A DNA stretch of 64,000 bases from Magnetococcus sp. PR-3 (GTDB lineage: Bacteria > Pseudomonadota > Magnetococcia > Magnetococcales > Magnetococcaceae), in assembly GCF_036689865.1 (NCBI RefSeq), contig NZ_JBAHUQ010000002.1:124001-188000 (forward strand). The letters are read 5' to 3'. Positions within the stretch are counted from its first letter, which is position 1. Every line of letters starts with the position of its first letter. Below are positions 23,901 through 31,194 of the stretch, in pieces. The notes under the pieces were generated by a model. That model did not search any database. It was not told the origin of the DNA and saw only the letters and a program-made list of their open reading frames with translations. The position numbers and the translations under genes were made by a program.

Positions 23901-24785
23901 TTTGACCCTGCCCTTTTGATGACAGAGACGGTGGCCATTTTTCAGGCCCAAACGGCACAAAAGGGGCTAACCCTTACCAGCCAAATTGTTGAACCCCTGC
24001 CCCAAGCCCTCATCGGCGATCGCGCACGGCTACGCCAAGTGTTGGTCAATCTTTTAGGCAATGCCATTAAGTTCACCGAACGTGGTGGTATTGAAGTTCA
24101 AATGGGTTATGAGCATCACCAGCTATGGTGTGCCGTCGAAGATAGTGGACTGGGTATTGCGCAAGAAAAGTTGGAGCAGATCTTTGATAAATTCACCCAA
24201 GCTGATAGCAGTGTGGCACGTCGGTTTGGGGGTAGCGGGCTTGGTTTGGCCATCAGTCAAAATTTGATCCATCTAATGGGTGGTGAGATCGAAGCCAAAA
24301 GTGAACTGGGGCAAGGCAGCCGTTTTCAGTTTCATATTCCAGCACTGATTGCAGATCAACTGGAGATAGCCTCACATCATGTGATGGAAGAGGCCCAGAC
24401 AGACGTTGAACCGCTGCATATTCTACTGGTAGATGATTCTGAAGATAACCGTATTCTCATTCGTACTTATTTAAAGAAGAGCAACCATCAGTTGGATGAA
24501 GCCAAGGATGGCGCTCAAGCGGTAACCATGGCGACAGAAACAACCTATGATCTGATTTTAATGGATATCCAAATGCCGGTTATGGATGGCTACCACGCAA
24601 CCCGAGCCATTCGTACGTATGAACAGAAACACAACCTACCATCAGTCCCTATTCTTGCCCTGACCGCCCATGCCTTAAAAGAAGATGTTAAAAACAGCCT
24701 GCAAGCGGGCTGTCAGGATCACTTAACCAAACCCATCCGTAAAAAAGATCTACTTCAAGCCATCAACCAATATGGGGTGGGCTAA
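20913..24785 (+). CDS. Hybrid sensor kinase with haem-binding DUF3365 sensor and five PAS domains
   Basis: A membrane kinase of about 1290 residues. Start: ATG at 20913 follows AGGAAAG and is preferred over ATG at 20805. A membrane segment (VVAILLWTLLVGISL) is followed by a periplasmic Tll0287-like (DUF3365) domain with a c-type haem motif CMKCH (about 188-192), then a second membrane segment (LFVSLLLLSIIL) and a coiled coil. Five PAS domains follow (about 290-905); the first and fifth carry Cys clusters (NCYCH...PC...HPCPL; CEKGQCEQC). HisKA has [10 protein letters not shown] (His about 933), HATPase has DSGLGI and GSGLGL, and a receiver ends the protein (Asp about 1217). It likely senses redox state or a gas. 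It overlaps the convergent DUF429 gene by 4 bp. Confidence 0.95.
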   Translation: MAHTESNPPDHSIKTPFCYGGMLCPVVAILLWTLLVGISLQWNLSEQRIHNKQLVVDRSRHVFQLIQLTRQWNAQHGGTYVPITSETQPNPFLNHLPNRDLTTHEGLQLTMVNPAFMTRQIAELARNSGLLFHITSLKPIRPSNRADAWEAVALKRFESDTQEIFERVGQGESALYRYMAPLHVKPTCMKCHASQGYQVGDIRGGISISVSAQEVDASLRDVIYKLLISHGITWLFVSLLLLSIILRHRRFMRTTLAHEAELETRVEQRTDALRQANDRLEKERNRLQYIIDGVTEPLMVIRTDYRIALMNRAARAYNPQLVDEQKNCYCHLLTHQRHTPCEGDDHPCPLERVKETGQTFTTIHRHLMQDGEVRYVELLASPLCDESGELWAIIESSRDITEYQAMQEQLKREKDVSNGIIDSLSGVFALLDQNGHMVRWNKNFSRVSGYTDAEMEGMSVLELISPSSRQAITQGMAEVFSQGHAIREGTILTKDKQEIPYAFQGDRIEIEGKPYLSGSGVDISEQLQMRQALQESQDNLDQAQKVAGLGSIIWKPKSGLMQWSDQVYSMLGLKPGERSSTLRTLLYGIPKPERRDLLKRLSHLREQTHEIVEREVHLSGFDGETRQLHLRGQMRHSEDHQQPTLLITLLDITQRKIIQEQLQHQLTFQQTLLNTIPIPVFYKDHTLRYQMANDAFSQLLKRPLEEILGYTVYETSPKDMAHVYDKADRELLAHPQEIQQYKSTIQPQSDDPRHVIFFKAVMPSDEGGHEGIIGTILDVTEQTRAQNALVESNLRFETVLGSLEAYVFVTNLETNTVLFINHAARLRFGEAVGRSCWEAFNFGCEKGQCEQCALLAQQNPHHGRHWEYHHKSLGEWYAIRARTIPWTDGHYVRLMVATDITSLKKAQQDSRLAMELAEQANRAKSEFLATMSHEIRTPMNVVVGMSDVLMESLVSSEHHNQMRLIQQAGNTLLDLINDILDISKIEAGQLELEHTPFDPALLMTETVAIFQAQTAQKGLTLTSQIVEPLPQALIGDRARLRQVLVNLLGNAIKFTERGGIEVQMGYEHHQLWCAVEDSGLGIAQEKLEQIFDKFTQADSSVARRFGGSGLGLAISQNLIHLMGGEIEAKSELGQGSRFQFHIPALIADQLEIASHHVMEEAQTDVEPLHILLVDDSEDNRILIRTYLKKSNHQLDEAKDGAQAVTMATETTYDLILMDIQMPVMDGYHATRAIRTYEQKHNLPSVPILALTAHALKEDVKNSLQAGCQDHLTKPIRKKDLLQAINQYGVG

Positions 24786-25540
24786 GGCTGAAACCAGATC
24801 CATCCCTCTTTTTTAATCTGCGCTAAATGATCTTTTGGGGGTGGCAATGCCTTACCCTGTAAAAAATCTTTGGTGGCCAAAAGACAGAGTAGCGCATCAA
24901 GATCATGATCTGTTTGGCTCATGACGGTGTGTAGGTGAGCGGGCATATCAATCTCTTCTGCCACGGCCTTAACCATCTGCAGACGGGTCTGCTTGGCATG
25001 TGCATCCTCTTTTTTATACCCTTGGCTGGCATACCCGCGTTGACGGATAACCGCTGCAGGATAGGTTTCTAAAAGTCCAATTTTCGGTGTCTCTGCCGGA
25101 TGCCATAACATAGCTACTTCTGGATGTGACGACCGGATTAACCCGATCATCCGCAACGCTTCATGAGCCGTTCGAGCAATACGATCTGCGGCAACATCCA
25201 AAGGGGTTTTGCCTAAATGTTGCCGTACAACCTTATCGGTCATACGTCGCAACAGATCATTGGCTGATCCCTGCAGCGGTTCACCCGCTTGGTGATGGAA
25301 AAGTTGATTCATAAAAGGGAATGGCCACCCCAAAGGTGCGTCCATGGCTAGAATAAGTGGGGTCTGAAGATGGCTAAGTTGGTCCACCAACTTTTGCCAG
25401 TTATCATCATTAAGGTCCGATGCCGTCAGTGTTTGTTGCAGGGTTAAACGGGTGTTGTTCCAGTGCCCCACAGCCACCGACATACGTGCCCACTGCGTGG
25501 CACAGTCAACACCCAAAATAAGACGTTCACTTGGCTTCAT
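24782..25540 (-). CDS. DUF429 family protein
   Basis: A protein of about 252 residues of the DUF429 family, which has an RNase H-like fold. Visible marks are the N-terminal ILGVDCATQWARMSVAV strand, LILAMDAPLGWP, and the DRIARTAHEAL and LLETYPAAVIRQRG segments typical of the family, with conserved Asp near the end (TDHDLDALLCLLA). The function is not established; a nuclease or nucleotide-handling role has been suggested for this fold. TTG at 25546 would add two residues. It is transcribed towards the hybrid kinase and overlaps its stop. Confidence 0.8.
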   Translation of the reverse strand: MKPSERLILGVDCATQWARMSVAVGHWNNTRLTLQQTLTASDLNDDNWQKLVDQLSHLQTPLILAMDAPLGWPFPFMNQLFHHQAGEPLQGSANDLLRRMTDKVVRQHLGKTPLDVAADRIARTAHEALRMIGLIRSSHPEVAMLWHPAETPKIGLLETYPAAVIRQRGYASQGYKKEDAHAKQTRLQMVKAVAEEIDMPAHLHTVMSQTDHDLDALLCLLATKDFLQGKALPPPKDHLAQIKKEGWIWFQP

Positions 25541-25650
25541 ATTCAATCTCTGTCACAAGGATATCACTTGATAAGCGGCGGATTTTTAACTAAAATGCTC
25601 AGCTTCTTTTAGGGGTGTGGAAGCCTCTTTAGTCATGAGGAGCGGAAACG

Positions 25651-26022
25651 ATGGATCAAGCCAGTCAGACCGAAATCATCGAGCAAGATGGGGTCATTGT
25701 TATTAAACCACCCCAACGCTTTGATGTCGCGAGCCACAATCCCTTTTTAAAAACTCTCGATCAACTTCCACATGCACCTCGCTATCTGGTGGATCTAACC
25801 GCAACAGACTACGTGGATAGCGCTGGGTTGGGTATGTTGCTACTTTTACGTCAACGTTTAAGTTGTGAAACCAACTCCCTGGAACTGCATATCATGCCTG
25901 GTCAGGTGCAGCAAACCCTATCTATTTCAAAATTTGATCAACTATTTAGCATGGTTCGCCATGAACAGCCCATTGCCCAACAGCCCAACTTTTTTTTGGA
26001 ACCTGCCACACAGGGAGCTTAG
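25651..26022 (+). CDS. STAS-domain anti-sigma factor antagonist
   Basis: A single STAS domain of 123 residues. The phosphorylatable Ser is in YVDSAGLGMLLLLRQ (S57), the usual site in SpoIIAA/RsbV proteins. In partner switching, the unphosphorylated form binds an RsbW-type kinase and frees its target. GAGGAG precedes the ATG by 8 bases. A paralogue follows 340 bp downstream; the two share the unusual TEII-QD-IVIKPP N-terminus and the S-KFD-LF end, so they arose by duplication. A receiver-PP2C phosphatase that could dephosphorylate both lies 2 kb downstream. Confidence 0.92.
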   Translation: MDQASQTEIIEQDGVIVIKPPQRFDVASHNPFLKTLDQLPHAPRYLVDLTATDYVDSAGLGMLLLLRQRLSCETNSLELHIMPGQVQQTLSISKFDQLFSMVRHEQPIAQQPNFFLEPATQGA

Positions 26023-26361
26023 TAACATCTGAGCATCGGTGACACCGCCTTTTGTGTAGGCATGTTGTATTGAGCTTCTACCTTGCCAATGTAAGCCCCA
26101 ATACATGTTTAAATACCAAAAAAGTGGCAGGCCTGCCCGCTTGCCCATGGTGAGTGATACCACCCTCATGGGTTTCCTAAGCCTCCTCCCCCGGCTACAT
26201 CGGCTTCACCATGCACAAACGGACCTAGTCATAGCGTGTGCTGGGCACGGATCCTAACAAAGGGTGTGTTGAACCAAGCGGTTTTTTTCTCTGGATAAGA
26301 GCCGCAACATTCCTGCTTGTTAAGCTATCTGCAAATTTGTAGAGTGAAATTTGGTCTGCAC
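26023..26361. other. Intergenic region, no gene seen
   Basis: A stretch of 339 bases between the two STAS genes. I see no hairpin with a T tract, no repeat of the promoter region of the first STAS gene, and no convincing coding frame. A TTG at 26317 opens the frame of the second STAS gene, but the 15 codons that it would add have no counterpart in the paralogue. Confidence 0.4.
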
Positions 26362-26796
26362 ATGCCACTTGGGGCCGGATCAACCAGCCGGGAGCTGTAC
26401 AAGATTGATGAAAAAAAGACCGAAATCATCTATCAGGATGATTACATCGTCATCAAGCCACCCGTTCAGTTTAATGCACAATGCCACACCCTATTTTTTC
26501 GGGCTGTGGAAGAGCTGACGAATGCCACACATTTTTTGGATGAAATACCCAACTACCGTGTAGATCTAACTGAAGTACGTCAGGTAGACAGCGCGGGTAT
26601 GGATATGCTGTTGTTGCTGCGCCAACATCTTAAACATGAGGATCAATCCATAACCCTGTTGCTCAAACATCCTGAGGTTAAACAACAACTTTCCCTGGCA
26701 AAATTTGATCTACTTTTTACCCTGGTTGAGCACACACAAGCCATACACCATGACCCGGTTGAGCCCCAAGATCCCCCTCATTTTGTGACCGGATAA
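26362..26796 (+). CDS. STAS-domain anti-sigma factor antagonist, second copy
   Basis: A STAS domain of about 144 residues, paralogous to the gene at 25.65 kb, with the phospho-site Ser in QVDSAGMDMLLLLRQ (S77). Compared with its paralogue it has an N-terminal extension and a four-residue insert after the first helix (FLDEIPNYRVDLT against PRYLVDLT). ATG at 26362 is chosen; it lacks a good SD. Its stop overlaps the start of the endonuclease-Q-like gene (TAATG), so the two are translationally coupled, an odd pairing of a signalling protein and a DNA-lesion enzyme. Confidence 0.88.
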   Translation: MPLGAGSTSRELYKIDEKKTEIIYQDDYIVIKPPVQFNAQCHTLFFRAVEELTNATHFLDEIPNYRVDLTEVRQVDSAGMDMLLLLRQHLKHEDQSITLLLKHPEVKQQLSLAKFDLLFTLVEHTQAIHHDPVEPQDPPHFVTG

Positions 26797-28043
26797 TGGC
26801 ACCTTTTTATGCCGATCTACACCTGCACTCGCACTACGCTTATGCCACCAGTAAATATAGTGACCTGTTTCATCTTACACTTTGGGGGGCACGTAAAGGC
26901 TTGGGGGTCATCGGCAGTGGTGACTTTACCCACCCTCAATGGCGTGAAACACTTAAAACAGAGCTAGATGAAGGCCCGGATGGGTTGTTTATACCCAACC
27001 CTGCACTCACCACGGCTGTACAGTTGCAGTTGGAGGGGGCCATGCAAGGTGCCCCCATACCGCACTATCTGCTGACGGTAGAACTCTCTACCATTTTCAA
27101 ACAAGATGGGCAGACACGTCGTGTGCACCATTTGGTGGGTGTGCCCCACTGGCAAGCGGCGGACCGTTTGATTACTCAACTGACCAAGTGGGGCAATTTG
27201 GCCTCAGATGGCCGACCAACCCTCTCCTGTTCAGCACGGGATCTATTGGAGATGGTTCTACACAGTGATGATCAGGCTTTTCTAATACCTGCCCATATTT
27301 GGACACCGTGGTACGCCATGCTTGGTTCTAAATCTGGGTTTGATAGTGTCTCAGCATGTTATGGGGATTTAAGTCCCCACATTTTTGCCTTAGAGACAGG
27401 CCTATCCTCCACACCGGGCCTCAACCGTCTCCTCAGCCAACTGGACGCCTATCAACTGGTTTCCCATTCAGATGCCCACAGCCCCAATCGATTGGGCCGT
27501 GAAGCAACCTTGTATGGTACCCCGCGCAGCTATACAGCGATGTTGCAGGCCTTAAAAACCGGACAAGGTTTACTGGGTACCGTGGAATTTATTCCAGATC
27601 GGGGTAAATATCATCTGGATGGCCACCGTCTTTGTAATTTTTCTTCCACCCCACAGCAGACCCAAAAGCTGGAGGGAACCTGCCCTAAATGTCATAAACC
27701 TCTAACCATTGGTGTCTGTCACCGCATCCATCAACTGGCCGATCGTACAGAACCTGCTGACCATACAAAGCCGTTTTGGCCGAGCTTATCTTTGTTAGAA
27801 ATTCTCTCTCAAATAGAGGGGGTTAGCACACAGAGCAAGCGTGTAAATACCCGCTATGCCCAAGCTTTACAAGAGCTGGGTCCAGAACTACCCCTGCTCA
27901 GAGATTTGGCCATTTCAGAGATCCAACAAAAGGGCTGGCCAGAACTGGCCAGAGCCATTGAAGCCGTACGGTTACAACATTTGGTTACCAATAGCGGCTT
28001 TGACGGAACATACGGATCGGTTATGATCAATCTGTCATTCTGA
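26796..28043 (+). CDS. PHP-domain protein, endonuclease Q family
   Basis: A 415-residue protein with the PHP metal site DLHLHSHYAYATS at residues 7-19, GSGDFTHP, HHLVG and HSDAHSPNRLG, and a C-terminal zinc-binding cluster (LCNF, CPKCHKPLTIGVC). This is the layout of endonuclease Q (often misnamed UvrD-like), which nicks DNA 5' of deaminated bases such as uracil and hypoxanthine. It is well known in Thermococcales and scattered in bacteria. The start overlaps the stop of the preceding STAS gene. The family call is strong; activity on deaminated DNA is inferred from characterised relatives. Confidence 0.85.
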   Translation: MAPFYADLHLHSHYAYATSKYSDLFHLTLWGARKGLGVIGSGDFTHPQWRETLKTELDEGPDGLFIPNPALTTAVQLQLEGAMQGAPIPHYLLTVELSTIFKQDGQTRRVHHLVGVPHWQAADRLITQLTKWGNLASDGRPTLSCSARDLLEMVLHSDDQAFLIPAHIWTPWYAMLGSKSGFDSVSACYGDLSPHIFALETGLSSTPGLNRLLSQLDAYQLVSHSDAHSPNRLGREATLYGTPRSYTAMLQALKTGQGLLGTVEFIPDRGKYHLDGHRLCNFSSTPQQTQKLEGTCPKCHKPLTIGVCHRIHQLADRTEPADHTKPFWPSLSLLEILSQIEGVSTQSKRVNTRYAQALQELGPELPLLRDLAISEIQQKGWPELARAIEAVRLQHLVTNSGFDGTYGSVMINLSF

Positions 28044-28055
28044 CATAAAATTGAG

Positions 28056-28077
28056 AGGGCACATATGCATGTGTCCT
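28056..28077 (+). other. Hairpin before the receiver-phosphatase gene
   Basis: AGGGCACAT (28056-28064) pairs with ATGTGTCCT (28069-28077), one G-U, loop ATGC. Only GGTTT follows, so it is at best a weak terminator; it could also shape the leader of the next gene. Confidence 0.4.
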
Positions 28078-28105
28078 GGTTTAATCGCGTTGTAAAAGGT
28101 GGCCC

Positions 28106-29230
28106 ATGGCCGATACACCCTTCATTAATGCCACCCTACTGTTGGTTGAAGATGATCCGGACCAACGGATCATCATGACACGTAAGCTAGAGAAACAAGG
28201 CTACCAGGTTATTTGTGCCTCGGATGGGCATGAAGCGGTCGAACGGTATGATAACAACACCATTGATCTGGTGCTAATGGATGCCATTATGCCGGGTATG
28301 GATGGCTTTGAAGCCTGTTTCCGGATCAATCAGACCGAAACGGGCGCCCGCTGCCCTGTCATCATGATTACCGGTTTGGAGTCGGCAGACTCTGTAGACC
28401 GTGCCTTCCAGGTGGGTGCTGAAGAGTACATCACCAAGCCCATCCACTGGAAAGTGTTGATGCAACGCATCCGTCTACAAATTAAAACCCGGCGGGTCCA
28501 TGAAGAGGTCGTACAAGCAAGGGATGCCCTATCTGAGGCTTATACTGAGGTAACCGAAGCCCGTGAGCGACTCTCTTTTGAGCGTCGTTTGGTTGAGGAG
28601 ATTATCTCTCGTATGCGTTCGTCCGCACCGATTGATTATACCAACCTTCGTACGCTGTTTTATCCGGTTGAAGCCACCTCAGGCGATATTATTCTGGCCG
28701 CTCGCCGTCCGGATGGTGCCCAACATGTGATGATGGGGGATGTGACAGGGCATGGATTACCTGCAGCCATCATTGGCCCTTTGGTCTCCGATATTTTCTA
28801 CAGCATGACCCATAAGGGGTTTTCACCTGCTGTGATCTTAACCGAGCTCAACAGTCAGCTCCATGCCAAGGTACCAATGGGTATTTTTCTGGCCTGCTGT
28901 TGGATTAACGTTAACAGTGCCCGAAACCATATTGAGTATTGGAATGCCGGTACGCCGGATATTCTTATGGTACGGGATGGGGATATTTATCACCGGGGTG
29001 GTTCGGGCAATATTCCCCTTGGGGTGCTTGGTCCTAAAGAGTTTAAACCGGTTATGCACACCATACCGGTTGAGCCTGGGGATCGCATGTATGCATATTC
29101 CGATGGCATTATTGAAGCACGTAACCCCGAGCGGGAGTTTTTTTGGTCAAGAGGCGACCGATGCATTGTTAGCCAAGGCTGCCGCTCAGCCCAATGTGCC
29201 GTTGGAAGAGGTAAAAACACAACTGGATAG
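28106..29230 (+). CDS. Receiver-PP2C (RsbU/SpoIIE-type) phosphatase, frameshifted near its 3' end
   Basis: Dephosphorylates STAS antagonists under control of a receiver. The receiver (1-125) has LLLVEDDPDQ, Asp in VLMDAIMPGMDG and Lys in YITKPIH. A coiled linker (135-175) and the SpoIIE domain follow, with GDVTGHGLPAA and MYAYSDGIIEARN. AAGGTGG precedes the ATG. After PEREFF the frame goes wrong: the run of seven T at 29138-29144 leads into an unrelated tail that stops at 29230. Dropping one T gives EFFGQEATDALLAKA and on to DEHDDDVTLIEIMC, the expected end with the last metal-binding Asp. As read, the protein lacks that Asp and should be inactive unless the shift is repaired or erroneous. 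Confidence 0.85.
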   Translation: MADTPFINATLLLVEDDPDQRIIMTRKLEKQGYQVICASDGHEAVERYDNNTIDLVLMDAIMPGMDGFEACFRINQTETGARCPVIMITGLESADSVDRAFQVGAEEYITKPIHWKVLMQRIRLQIKTRRVHEEVVQARDALSEAYTEVTEARERLSFERRLVEEIISRMRSSAPIDYTNLRTLFYPVEATSGDIILAARRPDGAQHVMMGDVTGHGLPAAIIGPLVSDIFYSMTHKGFSPAVILTELNSQLHAKVPMGIFLACCWINVNSARNHIEYWNAGTPDILMVRDGDIYHRGGSGNIPLGVLGPKEFKPVMHTIPVEPGDRMYAYSDGIIEARNPEREFFWSRGDRCIVSQGCRSAQCAVGRGKNTTG

Positions 29231-29288
29231 CTTTCACGGTAAGGATGAGCATGACGATGATGTCACACTGATTGAGATCATGTGTTAA
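29138..29288 (+). pseudogene. Out-of-frame 3' end of the PP2C phosphatase gene
   Basis: In the frame that ends with TAA at 29286-29288, the translation from the T7 run (29138-29144) continues the SpoIIE domain: GQEATDALLAKAAA, then VKTQLDSFHG and DEHDDDVTLIEIM. It has no start of its own. A sequencing error, a real mutation, or slippage at the T run would each explain it. Confidence 0.8.
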
Positions 29289-29311
29289 AAAATCCTGTTT
29301 TTGTGCATAAA

Positions 29312-29344
29312 AAAGGGCGAAGTGTTTTCACACTTCGCCCTTTG
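29312..29344. terminator. Bidirectional intrinsic terminator
   Basis: AAAGGGCGAAGTG (29312-29324) pairs perfectly with CACTTCGCCCTTT (29331-29343). TTTGTTCTTTT follows on the plus strand and six T on the minus strand, so it ends both the PP2C transcript and the sulfur operon from the other side. Confidence 0.88.
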
Positions 29345-29365
29345 TTCTTTTGATGATATGTGAGG

Positions 29366-29569
29366 TTAACCCTGCCCCCACGACACACGAGCCCAAGCCC
29401 GTTCATGGGCATAGTAGATAAACATCTTGATGGTTGCTTCGATCGCACCAATGCCTACTGCCGTGGCCAGTTCACCCGTCACACCCCAAACCACCAACAT
29501 GGTGGTTAAGGTTGCCAAACAGCGCCAGCTTAATGTTTTGGCCGCACTACGTCCCATTTTTTCTGCCAT
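29366..29569 (-). CDS. DUF2061 small membrane protein
   Basis: About 67 residues (72 if translated from 29584). It begins with a basic segment, then two hydrophobic helices (TLSWRCLATLTTMLVVWGV and AVGIGAIEATIKMFIYY) and ends HERAWARVSWG, the signature of DUF2061. This family is often found beside sulfate-assimilation genes, as here, downstream of the APS kinase gene with 162 bp between. Its function is unknown. AGG lies 7 bases before the ATG at 29569. Confidence 0.8.
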   Translation of the reverse strand: MAEKMGRSAAKTLSWRCLATLTTMLVVWGVTGELATAVGIGAIEATIKMFIYYAHERAWARVSWGQG

Positions 29570-29731
29570 GATAACGCCTATCATCCTGAGATGTCTGGAA
29601 GGTGACCCCAGGCGCAGAGTAAAAGTTACCGGTGCGCATCATAATTCTCTGTCACTCGGCGCCTCTACCCTGCAACACAACCAGGGGCCCCATGGGGCCG
29701 CCTAACCGTAATCCTTCAAGAAAGAGTCAGG

Positions 29732-30376
29732 TTAGGCACTCACCGCTTTTAATTGGTGGGGGTTGGCAAAGACCTGCTGGCTATAGTCCAACAACTGCTG
29801 GGTGCTTTCCGCCACACTGGCTTGGGTGGTGCGCACCACATACTCCGGCTGTAACGGCGCTTCATATGGGGCCGAAATACCGGTAAATTGAGGAATTTCC
29901 CCTTTTCGTGCCCGTTTATAAAGCCCTTTCGGATCCCGCTGCTCACACGCATCCAAGGTGGCATCCACATAGATCTCATGAAACCACGCTGGGTTGATGG
30001 CCCGTACCAGATCTCGATCTTGCCGATAGGGTGAGATAAACGCGGTGATCACAATCAATCCAGCATCGGCAAACAGATTGGCTACTTCACCAATGCGACG
30101 TATATTTTCCGTGCGGTCTGCGGGGGCAAAACCAAGATCCCGGTTTAAGCCACCCCGGACATTATCACCATCCAGCACATAGGCCTGACGACCCTGGCGG
30201 TACAGCGCCAACTCCAAGGCCATAGCCAAGGTGCTCTTACCGGAACCGGATAGACCGGTCAGCCAAAGAATACCACCACGGTGACCATGGCTGGCCCAAC
30301 GGGCTGCTTCGGTTACGCGATGATCCACCGCGTAGAGATGATCCCCCACCGGGGGGGGATGTATAGGTTCAGACAT
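29732..30376 (-). CDS. cysC: Adenylyl-sulfate kinase
   Basis: Phosphorylates APS to PAPS with ATP. The P-loop is [11 protein letters not shown]; other family marks are [29 protein letters not shown] and ITAFISPYR. At 214 residues it is the normal stand-alone length. ATG at 30376 has AAGGAAG 6 bases upstream and is chosen over 30406, which overlaps cysH. The gene is 26 bp from the APS reductase gene in the same operon. No ATP sulfurylase is in the window. Confidence 0.96.
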   Translation of the reverse strand: MSEPIHPPPVGDHLYAVDHRVTEAARWASHGHRGGILWLTGLSGSGKSTLAMALELALYRQGRQAYVLDGDNVRGGLNRDLGFAPADRTENIRRIGEVANLFADAGLIVITAFISPYRQDRDLVRAINPAWFHEIYVDATLDACEQRDPKGLYKRARKGEIPQFTGISAPYEAPLQPEYVVRTTQASVAESTQQLLDYSQQVFANPHQLKAVSA

Positions 30377-30402
30377 GCTCTGCTTCCTTAGATCAATCGG
30401 CC

Positions 30403-31194
30403 TCAACCCTGCGGATTGGGCTTGGATAACTTTAAACCCAGTCCATTCAGTACCGGTAGAGGCTGGGCTGCAGGATTAGAGATCTGCGGTGTGGCCACAT
30501 GAATACCACACTCCTTTTTCTCCTGACCGGCCCAACGTCCTGCTCTAGGGTCCCCCTCTACATTGGCGGGGTGGGTGCAAGGTGCACATCCAACAGAGCC
30601 ATACCCTTTAGCCTCTAGGGGGTGACGCGGCAACTGATGACGCTCATACCAACTATTCAGCTCAGCCCGACACCAACCAGCCAACGGATTAAACTTCACC
30701 TGCCCCCCAACCACTTCCAGGGCAGGAAGTAGCTCACGGGTACCACCATGGCACCGTTTACGGCCGGTAATCCAAGCGCTGTAGCGCCCCATCACAGGTT
30801 GGATGGGGGCTACTTTGCGTAAATAGCAGCAGCGGTCAGCATCACTTAGGGCCAACTGCCCTTCGGGATCCTGTTGAGCCAAGGCTTGGGCGTCGGGTTG
30901 TACCCTCTGTACATGACTTAACTGAAGATGGCTGGACAACTGATCGACATACCCCAAGGTTTCTGGAAAGTGACGACCTGTATCCACAAACACCACAGGA
31001 ACAGTAGGGTCTACGCGAGAGACCATATGCAACAGTACCGCCGCTTCAATACCAAAAGAGGAGGTCACCGCAATCTGACCTGGAAACAGCTCCAACAACG
31101 CCAGTCTAATCAGATGCTCTGCTGGCAAGTGTCCGTAGCGATCTTCCAACTCTATACTACGTTGCACATCTTCCTCAGGGTCATAGCTGTTCAT
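30403..31194 (-). CDS. cysH: Adenylyl-sulfate reductase (iron-sulfur type, CysH family)
   Basis: Reduces activated sulfate to sulfite. [13 protein letters not shown] and [13 protein letters not shown] are the nucleotide-binding motifs. The pairs CC (in DRCCYLRK) and CAPC (in GCAPCT) are the cluster ligands found in APS reductases and absent from E. coli-type PAPS reductases; KECGIH near the end carries the catalytic Cys. So APS is the more likely substrate. The start ATG at 31194 overlaps the stop of the sulfite reductase gene (ATGA), a classic coupling. The tail after ECGIH has about 30 extra residues. Confidence 0.93.
   Translation of the reverse strand: MNSYDPEEDVQRSIELEDRYGHLPAEHLIRLALLELFPGQIAVTSSFGIEAAVLLHMVSRVDPTVPVVFVDTGRHFPETLGYVDQLSSHLQLSHVQRVQPDAQALAQQDPEGQLALSDADRCCYLRKVAPIQPVMGRYSAWITGRKRCHGGTRELLPALEVVGGQVKFNPLAGWCRAELNSWYERHQLPRHPLEAKGYGSVGCAPCTHPANVEGDPRAGRWAGQEKKECGIHVATPQISNPAAQPLPVLNGLGLKLSKPNPQG

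Noticed and set aside
25651-26796. A full partner-switch module with an RsbW-type kinase
   Set aside because: I searched the frames between 25.6 and 29.3 kb and found no HATPase-type small kinase.
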